A stretch of 12,627 nt of DNA from JBGRQA01 sp041725895 (GTDB lineage Bacteria; Bacteroidota; Bacteroidia; Bacteroidales; Marinifilaceae): assembly GCA_041725895.1 (NCBI GenBank), contig JBGRQA010000059.1:1-12627 (forward strand), in the 5' to 3' direction. The notes under the pieces are model-generated. The model was given only the letters and a program-made list of their open reading frames with translations, made no database searches and had not been told where the DNA came from. Below are positions 1 through 7,524 of the stretch, piece after piece; within the stretch, counting starts at the first letter, position 1, and every line of letters starts with the position of its first letter. Both the position numbers and the translations under genes were made by a program.

Positions 1-740
1 CCCCTGAAGCTGCAGTACAAGGATTATTCCGAGTGGCAGCAGGGGGAGCAACTACAGAAGCGGATTAAGGTGCAGGAGGCTTACTGGCTGAAGCGGTTCG
101 AAGGGGAGCTTCCCGTTCTGAACCTTCCTTTAGATTTTGTTCGTCCTGTGATGAAGAGCCATGAGGGGGCTACAGTGAGTTTTGCTTTGGATGAAAGAGA
201 GACGGAGAGTCTGAGACATCTAGCCCAAGAGTATGACCTGACCCTCTACATGTCGCTGCTTTCTGTATTCAGCATCCTGTTGTCTAGATTGACTGGGCAG
301 GAAAGCATTGTTGTGGGGACACCTGTGGTTGGCCGAAATCACGCGGACTTGGAGGGGATTGTAGGAGTCTTTGTCAACACTTTGGCTATGCGCAATGAGG
401 TGAAGAGGGAGGATACACTGAGGACATTTTTGAGGAACCTGCGAGAAAATACTCTGGCGGCCTACGATCACCAGGACTACCAGTTTGAGGACCTAGTGGA
501 GCAGCTGGGGGGGGAGCGGGATACCAGTCGCCACCCAGTGTTCGATGTCATGTTTAACCTGTTGAATCAATCGGATCAATCGCGTGATTTGTCAGGATTT
601 AGTCATCACGAACCTACCCATAGACTTGGGATTTCGAAATTTGATCTGACTTTAAATGCCGTTGATTGTGGAGAACAATTGTTGCTAAGTTTTAATTATT
701 GTACAAAATTATTTCGTGCAGCGACTATCAATCGATATAT
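1..740 (+). repeat. C-domain repeat, copy in C1 (paralogous to about 3085-3830)
   Basis: The C-terminal lobes of C1 and C2 are close paralogues. Near-identical blocks include ATTTCGAAATTTGA, GCCGTTGATTGTGG and TTAATTATTGTACAAA, and the proteins share GISKFDLTL, NYCTKLF and RNHADLEGIVG. They are module-duplication repeats, not a mobile element. Confidence 0.8.
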
Positions 741-3700
741 TGTTTACTTCAGGCAATTGGTTGAACAATTGACAAGTAACCAAAACCAGAAATTGTCAGG
801 TCTGCAAATGATAAGTAAGGAAGAAAAATACCAGCTATTGTTTGAATTCAATGATACCAAATTAGAATTTTCCAGAGCTAAGTCGATCCATCAGTTGTTT
901 GAGGAACAGGTTGTCAAGACTCCTGATAATATTGCTATTGTATTTGGTGAGGAGCAAATTAGTTATTCAGAATTGAATAAAAGATCAAATCGTTTGGCAA
1001 GATATCTTGTAAATCAGGGAGTATTGAAAGAAAGCTATGTAGGAGTTCTGATCGATCGTTCCATAGAGCTTTATATTGCCTTATTAGGTATTTTAAAGAC
1101 TGGGCGAGCATACATACCAATTGATCCAACAATTCCTGAATCTCGTATAGAATATTTAGTAAAAGATAGTGATGTAAAAATTGTTTTAACAGATAGAAAT
1201 ACAAAATTACCAGGAGTAGAAAAAGTTATAAATTATAGTTTAATAGAATGGAATTGTAGTTCTGTTGTAGATTTGAAATTGGATGTATCCCCTACTTTAC
1301 CAGCCTATGTAATATATACATCCGGTTCAACAGGTGTGCCTAAGGGAGTGGTTGTAAATCATAGAAATGTTGTTAACTTGTTTTGCAGTCAGGTAAATGA
1401 GTTTGGTGTCAAAAAGGACGAGAGAATTTTCCAGTTTTCGACCATTAGCTTTGATGCATCGGTAGAGCAGATATGCTTGGCCTTGTTAACCGGTGCTACC
1501 TTAGTTGGTGTAGAAAAATCCATTTTGCAGGATATGAAACAGGTTGAGAAATTGTTGTGCAAACAATTGGTTACTCATTTACATTCGGTGCCTTCCTATT
1601 TAAATGATATGGATTTTGAAAACCTGAAAGACTTACGAAGAGTTTTAGCAGGTGGCGATCGTTTTCCCAAGGAATTGGTCAGCAAATTGGAAGGATATTT
1701 GTTTTACAATAAGTATGGTCCAACCGAAACGACTGTAACTTCTACCGAGTTAAAAGTGACTAGGGGGGTAAATGAGTTGGGCATATTATCCATTGGAAAG
1801 CCCTTGGCTAACACGCAAGTTTATATATTGGATAAGTTACATAACTTGCAGCCTATAGGTGTACCAGGGGAATTATGTATAAGCGGCGAAGGAGTGGCAA
1901 ATGGGTACTTGAATAATCCGGCTCTAACCGCAGAAAAGTTTATTGTTCATCCTTTCATAAAGGGAGAAAGGCTTTATCGTACGGGTGATTTGGCCCGCTG
2001 GCTACCAGATGGGAATCTCGAGTTTCTCGGACGAATCGATCATCAGGTTAAGATTCGGGGCTTTCGAATTGAGCTGGGGGAGATTGAAAATATTCTGTTG
2101 CAACATGAGAATGTAACGGATTGTGTGGTTACTGTTTGTGAGGAAAGTGCGGAGAAAAGTTTGTGTGCCTACGTTGTGCTTTTGGAAGTTGGGGATGTGG
2201 AAGAGTTGCGCAGCTACTTGTCGGGTTTTCTTCCTGATTACATGGTTCCCAGCTATTTTATGAAGCTGGATGTGTTACCCCATACCAATAGTGGAAAAGT
2301 AAACCGTAAAGCGCTTCCAGCACTAGAAATCAAGGCTGGGGATAATTATGTTGGGCCTTCCAATGATTTGGAGGAGAGGATGGTGACAATTTGGTCGGAG
2401 GTATTGGGTGTTGCACCGGATGTGATAAGTGTTACTGCTAATTTTTTTGCTATAGGCGGCCATTCGTTGAAGGCCTCGGTTTTGACGGGGAGGATCCATC
2501 GGGAAATCGGTGTGAAATTCCCTCTTAGAGATGTGTTTATCTATTCAACAATTCGGGAGCAGGTTAATCATATACATCCATGTCGTAAATCCGATTTTAT
2601 CTCTATACCTCATGCTCCTATTCAAGATTACTATCCCTTGTCTTCGGCTCAAAAGCGCTTGTTTCTATTGCACCAGATGGAGCCCGGTTCTATTGCCTAT
2701 AATATGCCCTATACAATACCTTTGGATCCTGAAATAGATAAGTGTAGGATTGAGGATGTATTTAGGCAAATCATCTCCCGTCATGAAAGTTTCCGAACTA
2801 GTTTTGATATGCGAGGGGATGTACCGGTTCAGCGAATAGAAAAGCAGGTGAGTTTTAAGATGGAAGAGTTAACCATTGAGAATTCGGATGGAGCTAAAAC
2901 CCGTGAAACGTTTGTACAACCTTTCGATTTATCTAAGGCTCCACTTTTAAGGGTGCTTTTTGTAGAGATAAAGAAAGCAGGCAATTTGTTGTTGATTGAC
3001 ATGCCTCATATTATCAGTGATGGTATTTCTCATAGTATTTTGGAACGGGAATTCTATTCTCTTTATTTAGGAGAAGAATTGTCTCCACTGCGTTTACAAT
3101 ATAAGGATTACAGTGAATGGCAAAACAGTGAGGAGCAGCAGGTAAGGGTAAAAGAACAGGAGGATTACTGGTTGAAACGGTTCGTAGGAGAGATCCCGAT
3201 TCTGAACCTTCCAACAGATTATATCCGTCCGGCAATTCAAAGCTACGATGGAGCAACTGTCAGGTTCGCTTTAAGCAAAAATGAAACAGAACTGCTTAAA
3301 ACATTGGCAAGGGAAAATGACCTAACCTTATTTATGTCCCTATTGTCTGTTTTTACAATACTTTTATCCAGGATGAGCGATCAGGAAAGGATTGTGGTAG
3401 GAACTCCGGTTTCTGGCCGAAATCATGCTGATCTGGAGGGTATTGTAGGAATGTTTGTGAATACACTTGCAATTGAAAATGAAGTTAAGGGAGTTGATAC
3501 CTTAAAAGAATTTGTAGCAAGGGTAAAACAGAATTCCCTGGATGCTTTCGAAAATCAGGATTATCAATTTGAAGAATTGGTCGAAAAGCTCATGGTTACA
3601 AGGGATACCAGCCGCAATCCTGTATTTGATGTAGTGTTTAATATGTCAAATCAATCAGACCATTCAAAAGATCTGTCAGGATTTAATCATGAAGTACCTG

Positions 3701-6700
3701 TTCACACACCTGGCATTTCGAAATTTGACTTGACCTTGTCGGCCGTTGATTGTGGCGATCAATTGTTGTTAAGCCTTAATTATTGTACAAAGTTATTCAA
3801 GGCAGCAACAATAGACCGATATATCAGCTTTTTTAGGCAGATCGTAAATCAATTCAAAGATAAGAGAGAAGAGAAATTAGCTGCTTTGGAAATAATAACG
3901 AAAGCAGAAATGCAACAGATTCTTTATGAATTCAATGATACTCAATCCGATTATCCCAAAGATAAGACGATTCATGATTTGTTTTCACAGCAAGCGGAAA
4001 AACATCCTGATAATATAGCTTTAGTTGATGGGAATACTCATTTATCGTATGGGGAATTGAATTTTAGATCTGATCAATTTGCAAGTTTTTTAAGGGGGCA
4101 AGGTGTTGGAGAAGAGGAGGTCGTTGGTGTTTTTTCAGGCAACTCATCGGAGGTCTACATTGCTGTACTGGGAGTTCTAAAATCGGGTGGAGCTTATTTG
4201 CCGATCGATTCTCGTCTTCCATCAGAAAGAGTTAAGTACATTCTGAGGGATAGTAATGCATCCGTAATTATTGGTTACGACATAATGCAGAAAAAGTTGG
4301 CCGCGGATGTAGTACAAATAGAATTGGGTGATCAGGAATACCTAAAACATTCGAAATACCGGCACAAAAATACAGTCCAAAGTAAGTCTTTGTGCTACGT
4401 GATTTATACCTCTGGATCGACAGGGACTCCCAAGGGAGTTGAAGTGGAACACAGGTCGTTAGTGAATCTTTGTTTTTGGCATAGTCATACTTTTCAAGTA
4501 AGTAAAAGTGACCATGTGTCTCAATATGCTGGTTTTGGTTTTGATGCTTCTGTTTGGGAACTATTTCCGACTCTTATAAATGGGGCAAGCCTTTATCTCG
4601 TGCCGGAAAGTATTAGATTGGATGTGAATAGATTGAATGCATATTATGAAAAGAACGATGTTACAGTTAGTTTTTTACCTACACAGGTTTGTGAGCAGTT
4701 TATGCATTTAAACAATCAGTCTTTAAGAGTATTGCTAACAGGTGGGGATAAATTGAATTCTTATCAACCTTGTAGATATTCAATTTATAATAATTACGGG
4801 CCAACAGAAAGTACAGTTGTGGCTACCAGTTGCAAAGTAACAAGGGAGGTTAAAAATATTCCTATAGGGAGACCTGTCGGGAATACCCAGATATATATAT
4901 TAGGTAAGTATCTTGAGTTGCAGGGAATAGGAATGAAAGGTGAACTTTATATCGGTGGTGATGGATTGGCAAGGGGGTATTTAGGTAGGAAGGAACTCTC
5001 AGAATCCAGATTTATACCGCATCCTTTTAAAGAAGGGGAAAGGTTGTATCGTACCGGTGATTTGGCCTGTTGGTTGCCCGACGGGAATATAGAGTTTTTG
5101 GGTAGGATTGATCACCAGGTAAAAATCCGAGGATTCCGTATCGAATTAGGGGAGATCGAAAATGTTTTAATTAAGCATGATAACATAAAAGAATGTGTTA
5201 TAGTGACCAAAGAGAAATCTGGTGATAAATACTTATGTGCTTATGTCGTATGGGATAAGCATATCCCTCTTGAGGAATTGAGGAATTATTTGTCTGGAAA
5301 ACTTCCGGATTATATGGTGCCATCCTATTTCGTAGAAATGGAAGAATTACCCATTACTACAAATGGAAAAATTAACATCAAGGCACTTCCTTTTCCTGAA
5401 GTTAAAGCAGACGAGGATTTTATGGCGCCATCCAATAAGTTGGAGGAAAAATTGGTGGATATTTGGTCGGAAGTTTTAAAGTTACAAAAAGAGAAAATTA
5501 GTGTATCAGCTAATTTCTTCAATATAGGTGGCCATTCTTTAAAATTAACCTTGCTGATATCCAAAATTCATAAGGAGTTTGATGTGAAATTGTCATTTGT
5601 TGATGCATATAGATATCCTGTTTTATCTGAACTTGCAAAAGTTATTGATGCTTCAAAAAAAGATAATTTTGCCTTTATAGCAAATGCTGAGAAGAGGGAT
5701 TATTATCCATTAACAAAATCACAAAGAGGAATATATTTTTATCAGCAACTGATTCCTGAAAGCAGAAGTTATAATATTCCAATGATTATCTCTCTTGGAG
5801 ATGATTATAAAATTGACAAAATTAAATCGATATTTAACTCTATCATGTTAAGACATGAGTGTTTTCGTACATCAATAAAATTGTACAACGATGAACCCAT
5901 TCAACAAATTCATGATGAAGTTAATTTCACACTTAATGTCTACGATGGTAGCCTTGTGAATCAGGAAGAAGTCTTGGATGAAATATTTAAGCCATTTTGT
6001 TTGAATGAAGCACCATTAATTCGTGCATGTGTTTTAAAGATTCCGAATAAACATGCAGCATTGATTGTGAATATGCATCATGTTATCTCTGATGAATTTT
6101 CATTGGCTTTACTTCAGGAAGAATTCCAAAAGATTAGTGAAAAAATCAAGGTTCCTCCTTTGAAATATCAATTTAAAGATTTTGCGGTTTGGCAAAAAAA
6201 TGATCCCGTTTTTCTTAAGAAACAAGAGACACATAAAAAATATTGGCTGACAAAGTTTAGGAATGGAGCACCGGAATTAAATCTACCTCTTGATCATTTA
6301 AGAATTGCAGATGAAGATATGGAGGGGGAGAGGTTTGTTGTGTCCTTAACCAAGGAAGAAACTCTCGCTATTAAGCAATTGGCCTTGTCGCAAAATACTT
6401 CAGTTTTTATTACCGTTTTGAGTCTTTACTATATCTGGTTGATGAAAATATCCGGAGATGAAGATATTGTAGTGGGAACACCTGTGTCTGGGAGGTATCA
6501 TGAATGTTTGAATAAGATTTGCGGAATGTTTGTCAATACCTTAGCTCTGCGAAATTATCCTTCTGGTTATAAATACTATCTCGACTTCTTGGACGAAATT
6601 CATCGTAATGTTTTAAGTGATTTTGAAAATCAATACTTTGGTTTTGACGAGCTTGTAGGAGAGATATATAAAGAGAGAAAAGTTGGAAGAAACCCAATAT

Positions 6701-7026
6701 TTGATGTATTCTATTCTTTTTCGAGCGAAGAAGTTACTGAAATGGAACAGTTGGATGAGAAAGTTCTGAAACAGGAAGAGATATGTCGTGTAGGAGTGAA
6801 ATTTGATTTTTCTCTTTCAGGTTATATTAGGAATGATCAAATCAAATTAGTTATTGATTGTAAAAAGAGCTTGTTTGATAGAACTTCGATTGAATATTAT
6901 ATAACTATTTTGCAGAAAGTGATTCGACAAATAACTACCAATTATAATGTTGTTTTGGGAGAAATTGTCAAATTAGAGAATGAGATAAACAATAATATTA
7001 TAGCCTCACTAGAGGAGGATTTTTAA
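1..7026 (+). CDS. Non-ribosomal peptide synthetase, 5'-partial, C'-A-T-C-A-T-C
   Basis: Cytoplasmic multimodular synthetase that adenylates amino acids, holds them as thioesters and joins them by condensation. The frame is open from base 1, so the true start lies upstream; the GTG at 70 is internal, because the preceding 23 codons still read as C domain (LQYKDYSEWQ). In 2341 visible residues: C1 C-terminal half (to about 285, with VGVFVNTLA, HQDYQFEDLVE and RDTSRHPVFDV), A1 (about 294-777), T1 (Ser822 in GGHSLK), C2 (about 870-1310), A2 (about 1321-1800), T2 (Ser1846 in GGHSLK) and C3 (about 1897-2330). Both A domains keep YTSGSTG.PKG, YGPTE, Y(R)TGD, GRIDHQVKIRGFRIELGE and the terminal Lys. 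A2 has the leucine code. C2 has PHIISDG and C3 has HHVISDE instead of HHxxxDG. The protein ends right after C3 with an acidic tail (SLEEDF) and no thioesterase, so chain transfer must continue on another protein. Sure of the family, less sure that the stop is the original one. Confidence 0.97.
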   Translation, partial: PLKLQYKDYSEWQQGEQLQKRIKVQEAYWLKRFEGELPVLNLPLDFVRPVMKSHEGATVSFALDERETESLRHLAQEYDLTLYMSLLSVFSILLSRLTGQESIVVGTPVVGRNHADLEGIVGVFVNTLAMRNEVKREDTLRTFLRNLRENTLAAYDHQDYQFEDLVEQLGGERDTSRHPVFDVMFNLLNQSDQSRDLSGFSHHEPTHRLGISKFDLTLNAVDCGEQLLLSFNYCTKLFRAATINRYIVYFRQLVEQLTSNQNQKLSGLQMISKEEKYQLLFEFNDTKLEFSRAKSIHQLFEEQVVKTPDNIAIVFGEEQISYSELNKRSNRLARYLVNQGVLKESYVGVLIDRSIELYIALLGILKTGRAYIPIDPTIPESRIEYLVKDSDVKIVLTDRNTKLPGVEKVINYSLIEWNCSSVVDLKLDVSPTLPAYVIYTSGSTGVPKGVVVNHRNVVNLFCSQVNEFGVKKDERIFQFSTISFDASVEQICLALLTGATLVGVEKSILQDMKQVEKLLCKQLVTHLHSVPSYLNDMDFENLKDLRRVLAGGDRFPKELVSKLEGYLFYNKYGPTETTVTSTELKVTRGVNELGILSIGKPLANTQVYILDKLHNLQPIGVPGELCISGEGVANGYLNNPALTAEKFIVHPFIKGERLYRTGDLARWLPDGNLEFLGRIDHQVKIRGFRIELGEIENILLQHENVTDCVVTVCEESAEKSLCAYVVLLEVGDVEELRSYLSGFLPDYMVPSYFMKLDVLPHTNSGKVNRKALPALEIKAGDNYVGPSNDLEERMVTIWSEVLGVAPDVISVTANFFAIGGHSLKASVLTGRIHREIGVKFPLRDVFIYSTIREQVNHIHPCRKSDFISIPHAPIQDYYPLSSAQKRLFLLHQMEPGSIAYNMPYTIPLDPEIDKCRIEDVFRQIISRHESFRTSFDMRGDVPVQRIEKQVSFKMEELTIENSDGAKTRETFVQPFDLSKAPLLRVLFVEIKKAGNLLLIDMPHIISDGISHSILEREFYSLYLGEELSPLRLQYKDYSEWQNSEEQQVRVKEQEDYWLKRFVGEIPILNLPTDYIRPAIQSYDGATVRFALSKNETELLKTLARENDLTLFMSLLSVFTILLSRMSDQERIVVGTPVSGRNHADLEGIVGMFVNTLAIENEVKGVDTLKEFVARVKQNSLDAFENQDYQFEELVEKLMVTRDTSRNPVFDVVFNMSNQSDHSKDLSGFNHEVPVHTPGISKFDLTLSAVDCGDQLLLSLNYCTKLFKAATIDRYISFFRQIVNQFKDKREEKLAALEIITKAEMQQILYEFNDTQSDYPKDKTIHDLFSQQAEKHPDNIALVDGNTHLSYGELNFRSDQFASFLRGQGVGEEEVVGVFSGNSSEVYIAVLGVLKSGGAYLPIDSRLPSERVKYILRDSNASVIIGYDIMQKKLAADVVQIELGDQEYLKHSKYRHKNTVQSKSLCYVIYTSGSTGTPKGVEVEHRSLVNLCFWHSHTFQVSKSDHVSQYAGFGFDASVWELFPTLINGASLYLVPESIRLDVNRLNAYYEKNDVTVSFLPTQVCEQFMHLNNQSLRVLLTGGDKLNSYQPCRYSIYNNYGPTESTVVATSCKVTREVKNIPIGRPVGNTQIYILGKYLELQGIGMKGELYIGGDGLARGYLGRKELSESRFIPHPFKEGERLYRTGDLACWLPDGNIEFLGRIDHQVKIRGFRIELGEIENVLIKHDNIKECVIVTKEKSGDKYLCAYVVWDKHIPLEELRNYLSGKLPDYMVPSYFVEMEELPITTNGKINIKALPFPEVKADEDFMAPSNKLEEKLVDIWSEVLKLQKEKISVSANFFNIGGHSLKLTLLISKIHKEFDVKLSFVDAYRYPVLSELAKVIDASKKDNFAFIANAEKRDYYPLTKSQRGIYFYQQLIPESRSYNIPMIISLGDDYKIDKIKSIFNSIMLRHECFRTSIKLYNDEPIQQIHDEVNFTLNVYDGSLVNQEEVLDEIFKPFCLNEAPLIRACVLKIPNKHAALIVNMHHVISDEFSLALLQEEFQKISEKIKVPPLKYQFKDFAVWQKNDPVFLKKQETHKKYWLTKFRNGAPELNLPLDHLRIADEDMEGERFVVSLTKEETLAIKQLALSQNTSVFITVLSLYYIWLMKISGDEDIVVGTPVSGRYHECLNKICGMFVNTLALRNYPSGYKYYLDFLDEIHRNVLSDFENQYFGFDELVGEIYKERKVGRNPIFDVFYSFSSEEVTEMEQLDEKVLKQEEICRVGVKFDFSLSGYIRNDQIKLVIDCKKSLFDRTSIEYYITILQKVIRQITTNYNVVLGEIVKLENEINNNIIASLEEDF
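880..2330 (+). other. Adenylation domain A1, substrate unassigned
   Basis: Complete A domain with core motifs in order: YTSGSTGVPKG (A3), FDAS (A4), YGPTETT (A5), GELCISGEGVANGY (A6), YRTGDLARW (A7), GRIDHQVKIRGFRIELGE (A8) and NSGKVNRKALP (A10). Aligning by eye to GrsA-Phe positions 235-331 plus the A10 Lys gives DAEHLGKVTK. Glu239 and His278 suggest a polar or charged side chain, but I recognise no exact known code, so the substrate is left open. Confidence 0.85.
2350..2565 (+). other. Peptidyl carrier domain T1
   Basis: Carrier domain of the first module. The motif NFFAIGGHSLK contains the Ser codon at 2464-2466 that would receive the 4'-phosphopantetheine arm. GGHS rather than GGDS is the form usual in modules without an epimerase, and the next domain is indeed an ordinary C domain. 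Confidence 0.92.
2626..3125 (+). repeat. C-domain N-lobe repeat, copy in C2 (paralogous to 12124-12627)
   Basis: The N-terminal lobes of C2 and of the third gene's C domain align almost without gaps. They share SSAQKRLFLL, IAYNMPY, RHESFRTSF, FDLSKAPLLRV and DYSEWQ. The other copy has an intact MHHIVSDG where this one has MPHIISDG. Confidence 0.8.
3085..3830 (+). repeat. C-domain repeat, copy in C2 (paralogous to 1-740)
   Basis: Second copy of the C-lobe repeat. It is more A+T-rich than the first 560 bases of copy 1, yet shares the same blocks near its 3' end (about 3713-3825). Confidence 0.8.
3961..5400 (+). other. Adenylation domain A2, predicted leucine
   Basis: Complete A domain (YTSGSTGTPKG, FDASVWE, YGPTEST, YRTGDLACW, GRIDHQVKIRGFRIELGE, NGKINIKALP). 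The specificity residues read by alignment to GrsA are D-A-W-F-L-G-N-V-V (codons between 4543 and 4821) plus the A10 Lys at 5368-5370. DAWFLGNVVK is an established leucine code, so Leu is the confident prediction. Confidence 0.9.
5420..5660 (+). other. Peptidyl carrier domain T2
   Basis: Carrier domain following A2. NFFNIGGHSLK places the phosphopantetheine-accepting Ser at 5536-5538. It is followed directly by C3. Confidence 0.92.
5690..7017 (+). other. C-terminal condensation domain C3 with HHVISDE motif
   Basis: Full-length but more divergent C domain: YYPLTKSQRGIYF (C1), RHECFRTS (C2), MHHVISDEFS (C3), IVVGTPVSGR, ICGMFVNTLALR (C5), NQYFGFDELVG (C6) and VGRNPIFDV (C7). Both His (6076-6081) and the Asp (6091-6093) are kept, while the Gly of HHxxxDG is Glu (GAA 6094-6096). 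It ends the protein, so it would act on an acceptor loaded by another protein, release the product, or be inactive. Composition is more A+T-rich than in C1. Confidence 0.88.
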
Positions 7027-7524
7027 TGGATTAGGAGGAAATAGCATAATCAATTTTCAGATCCTTAATCAAATCCCTGTATTAGTATTTTCCCAGCCTG
7101 AAAAATAGAAGGAGGTTGAGGATATTTGCCTTTTAAACTATCACACAGGGAAAGGCCAATTATTTCAATATCCCTCAAAATTAACTCATCGAAGGCCAAA
7201 ATTTATTAATCTTGGTTTATAATCTCTTTGTCATTGCCATTGATGCAATTAAAAAGCTTCAGATCCCTTTGAGAAGTTTTGGTTTATACTCTTTTTTCCT
7301 GATAACGATAAGGTTAGTTGGCTTAATTTAAACACGATTTAAGAAATTGCTTTGATAATACAATGTTGTGTTGAGAGCAACATCTAAAAAGTTGTTTTTA
7401 TGACTATTGATTCCAGTTGCTTTTAGAAGGATGAGCTTTTTAACTTTTTTGCTTCAGTAATAAAAAAAATATAGTCTGATTACAATTTATAGTAAGGTTT
7501 AATAATATAAAGGAGGAGAAGAAA
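7027..7524 (+). other. 498-bp intergenic region, no convincing gene
   Basis: A+T-rich gap between two NRPS genes that would normally sit close together. What I see: (a) a frame starting at 7022 that continues past the upstream stop and reads FNGLGGNSIINFQ before TAG 7106-7108, then stays open to TAA 7220-7222; (b) three Shine-Dalgarno-like motifs away from the gene 2 start, at about 7013-7018, 7034-7039 and 7109-7116; (c) the last one precedes a TTG-started 27-codon frame at 7126-7209 whose peptide I do not recognise; (d) a 6-bp inverted repeat ATGTTG/CAACAT at 7363-7383 with no T-tract right after it. No tRNA, riboswitch or clear terminator is visible. Confidence 0.6.
7510..7516 (+). promoter_or_regulatory. 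Strong Shine-Dalgarno site for the second NRPS gene
   Basis: AAGGAGG, 8 bases upstream of ATG 7525-7527, matches the canonical anti-Shine-Dalgarno complement. It fixes this ATG as the start even though the protein begins in the middle of a C-domain fold. Confidence 0.8.

Larger units (their letters stand above)
2610..3930 (+). other. Condensation domain C2 with PHIISDG active-site motif
   Basis: Full-length C domain: YYPLSSAQKRLFLL (C1), RHESFRTSF (C2), MPHIISDGIS (C3, bases 3001-3030), YKDYSEWQ (C4), IVGMFVNTLA (C5), NQDYQFEELVE (C6) and RDTSRNPVFDV (C7). The second His (3007-3009), normally the catalytic one, and the Asp-Gly pair are kept, while the first His is Pro (codon CCT 3004-3006). 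It joins the A1 product to the A2 residue (Leu). It resembles the LCL class because no epimerase precedes it. Confidence 0.9.

Noticed and set aside
70..72. GTG at 70 as the start of the first gene
   Set aside because: The 23 codons before it are open and read as conserved C-domain sequence, so it is an internal valine codon.
2531..2737. 68-codon + strand frame inside the first NRPS gene
   Set aside because: Out-of-frame overlap with a clear T-C linker coding region; no motif.
7069..7210. Reverse-strand open stretch of about 46 codons and neighbouring frames that might be a transposase relic
   Set aside because: No start codon in good context, no recognised motif, and no terminal inverted repeats or target duplication seen around it.
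7363..7383. Inverted repeat ATGTTG/CAACAT as a terminator
   Set aside because: Only a 6-bp stem with a 9-base loop and no T-run immediately after it.
7448..7478. Promoter-like TTGCTT, 15-base spacer, TATAGT upstream of the second gene
   Set aside because: The spacer is short, the region is A+T-rich enough to give such matches by chance, and it does not fit the Bacteroidota TTTG/TAnnTTTG pattern.
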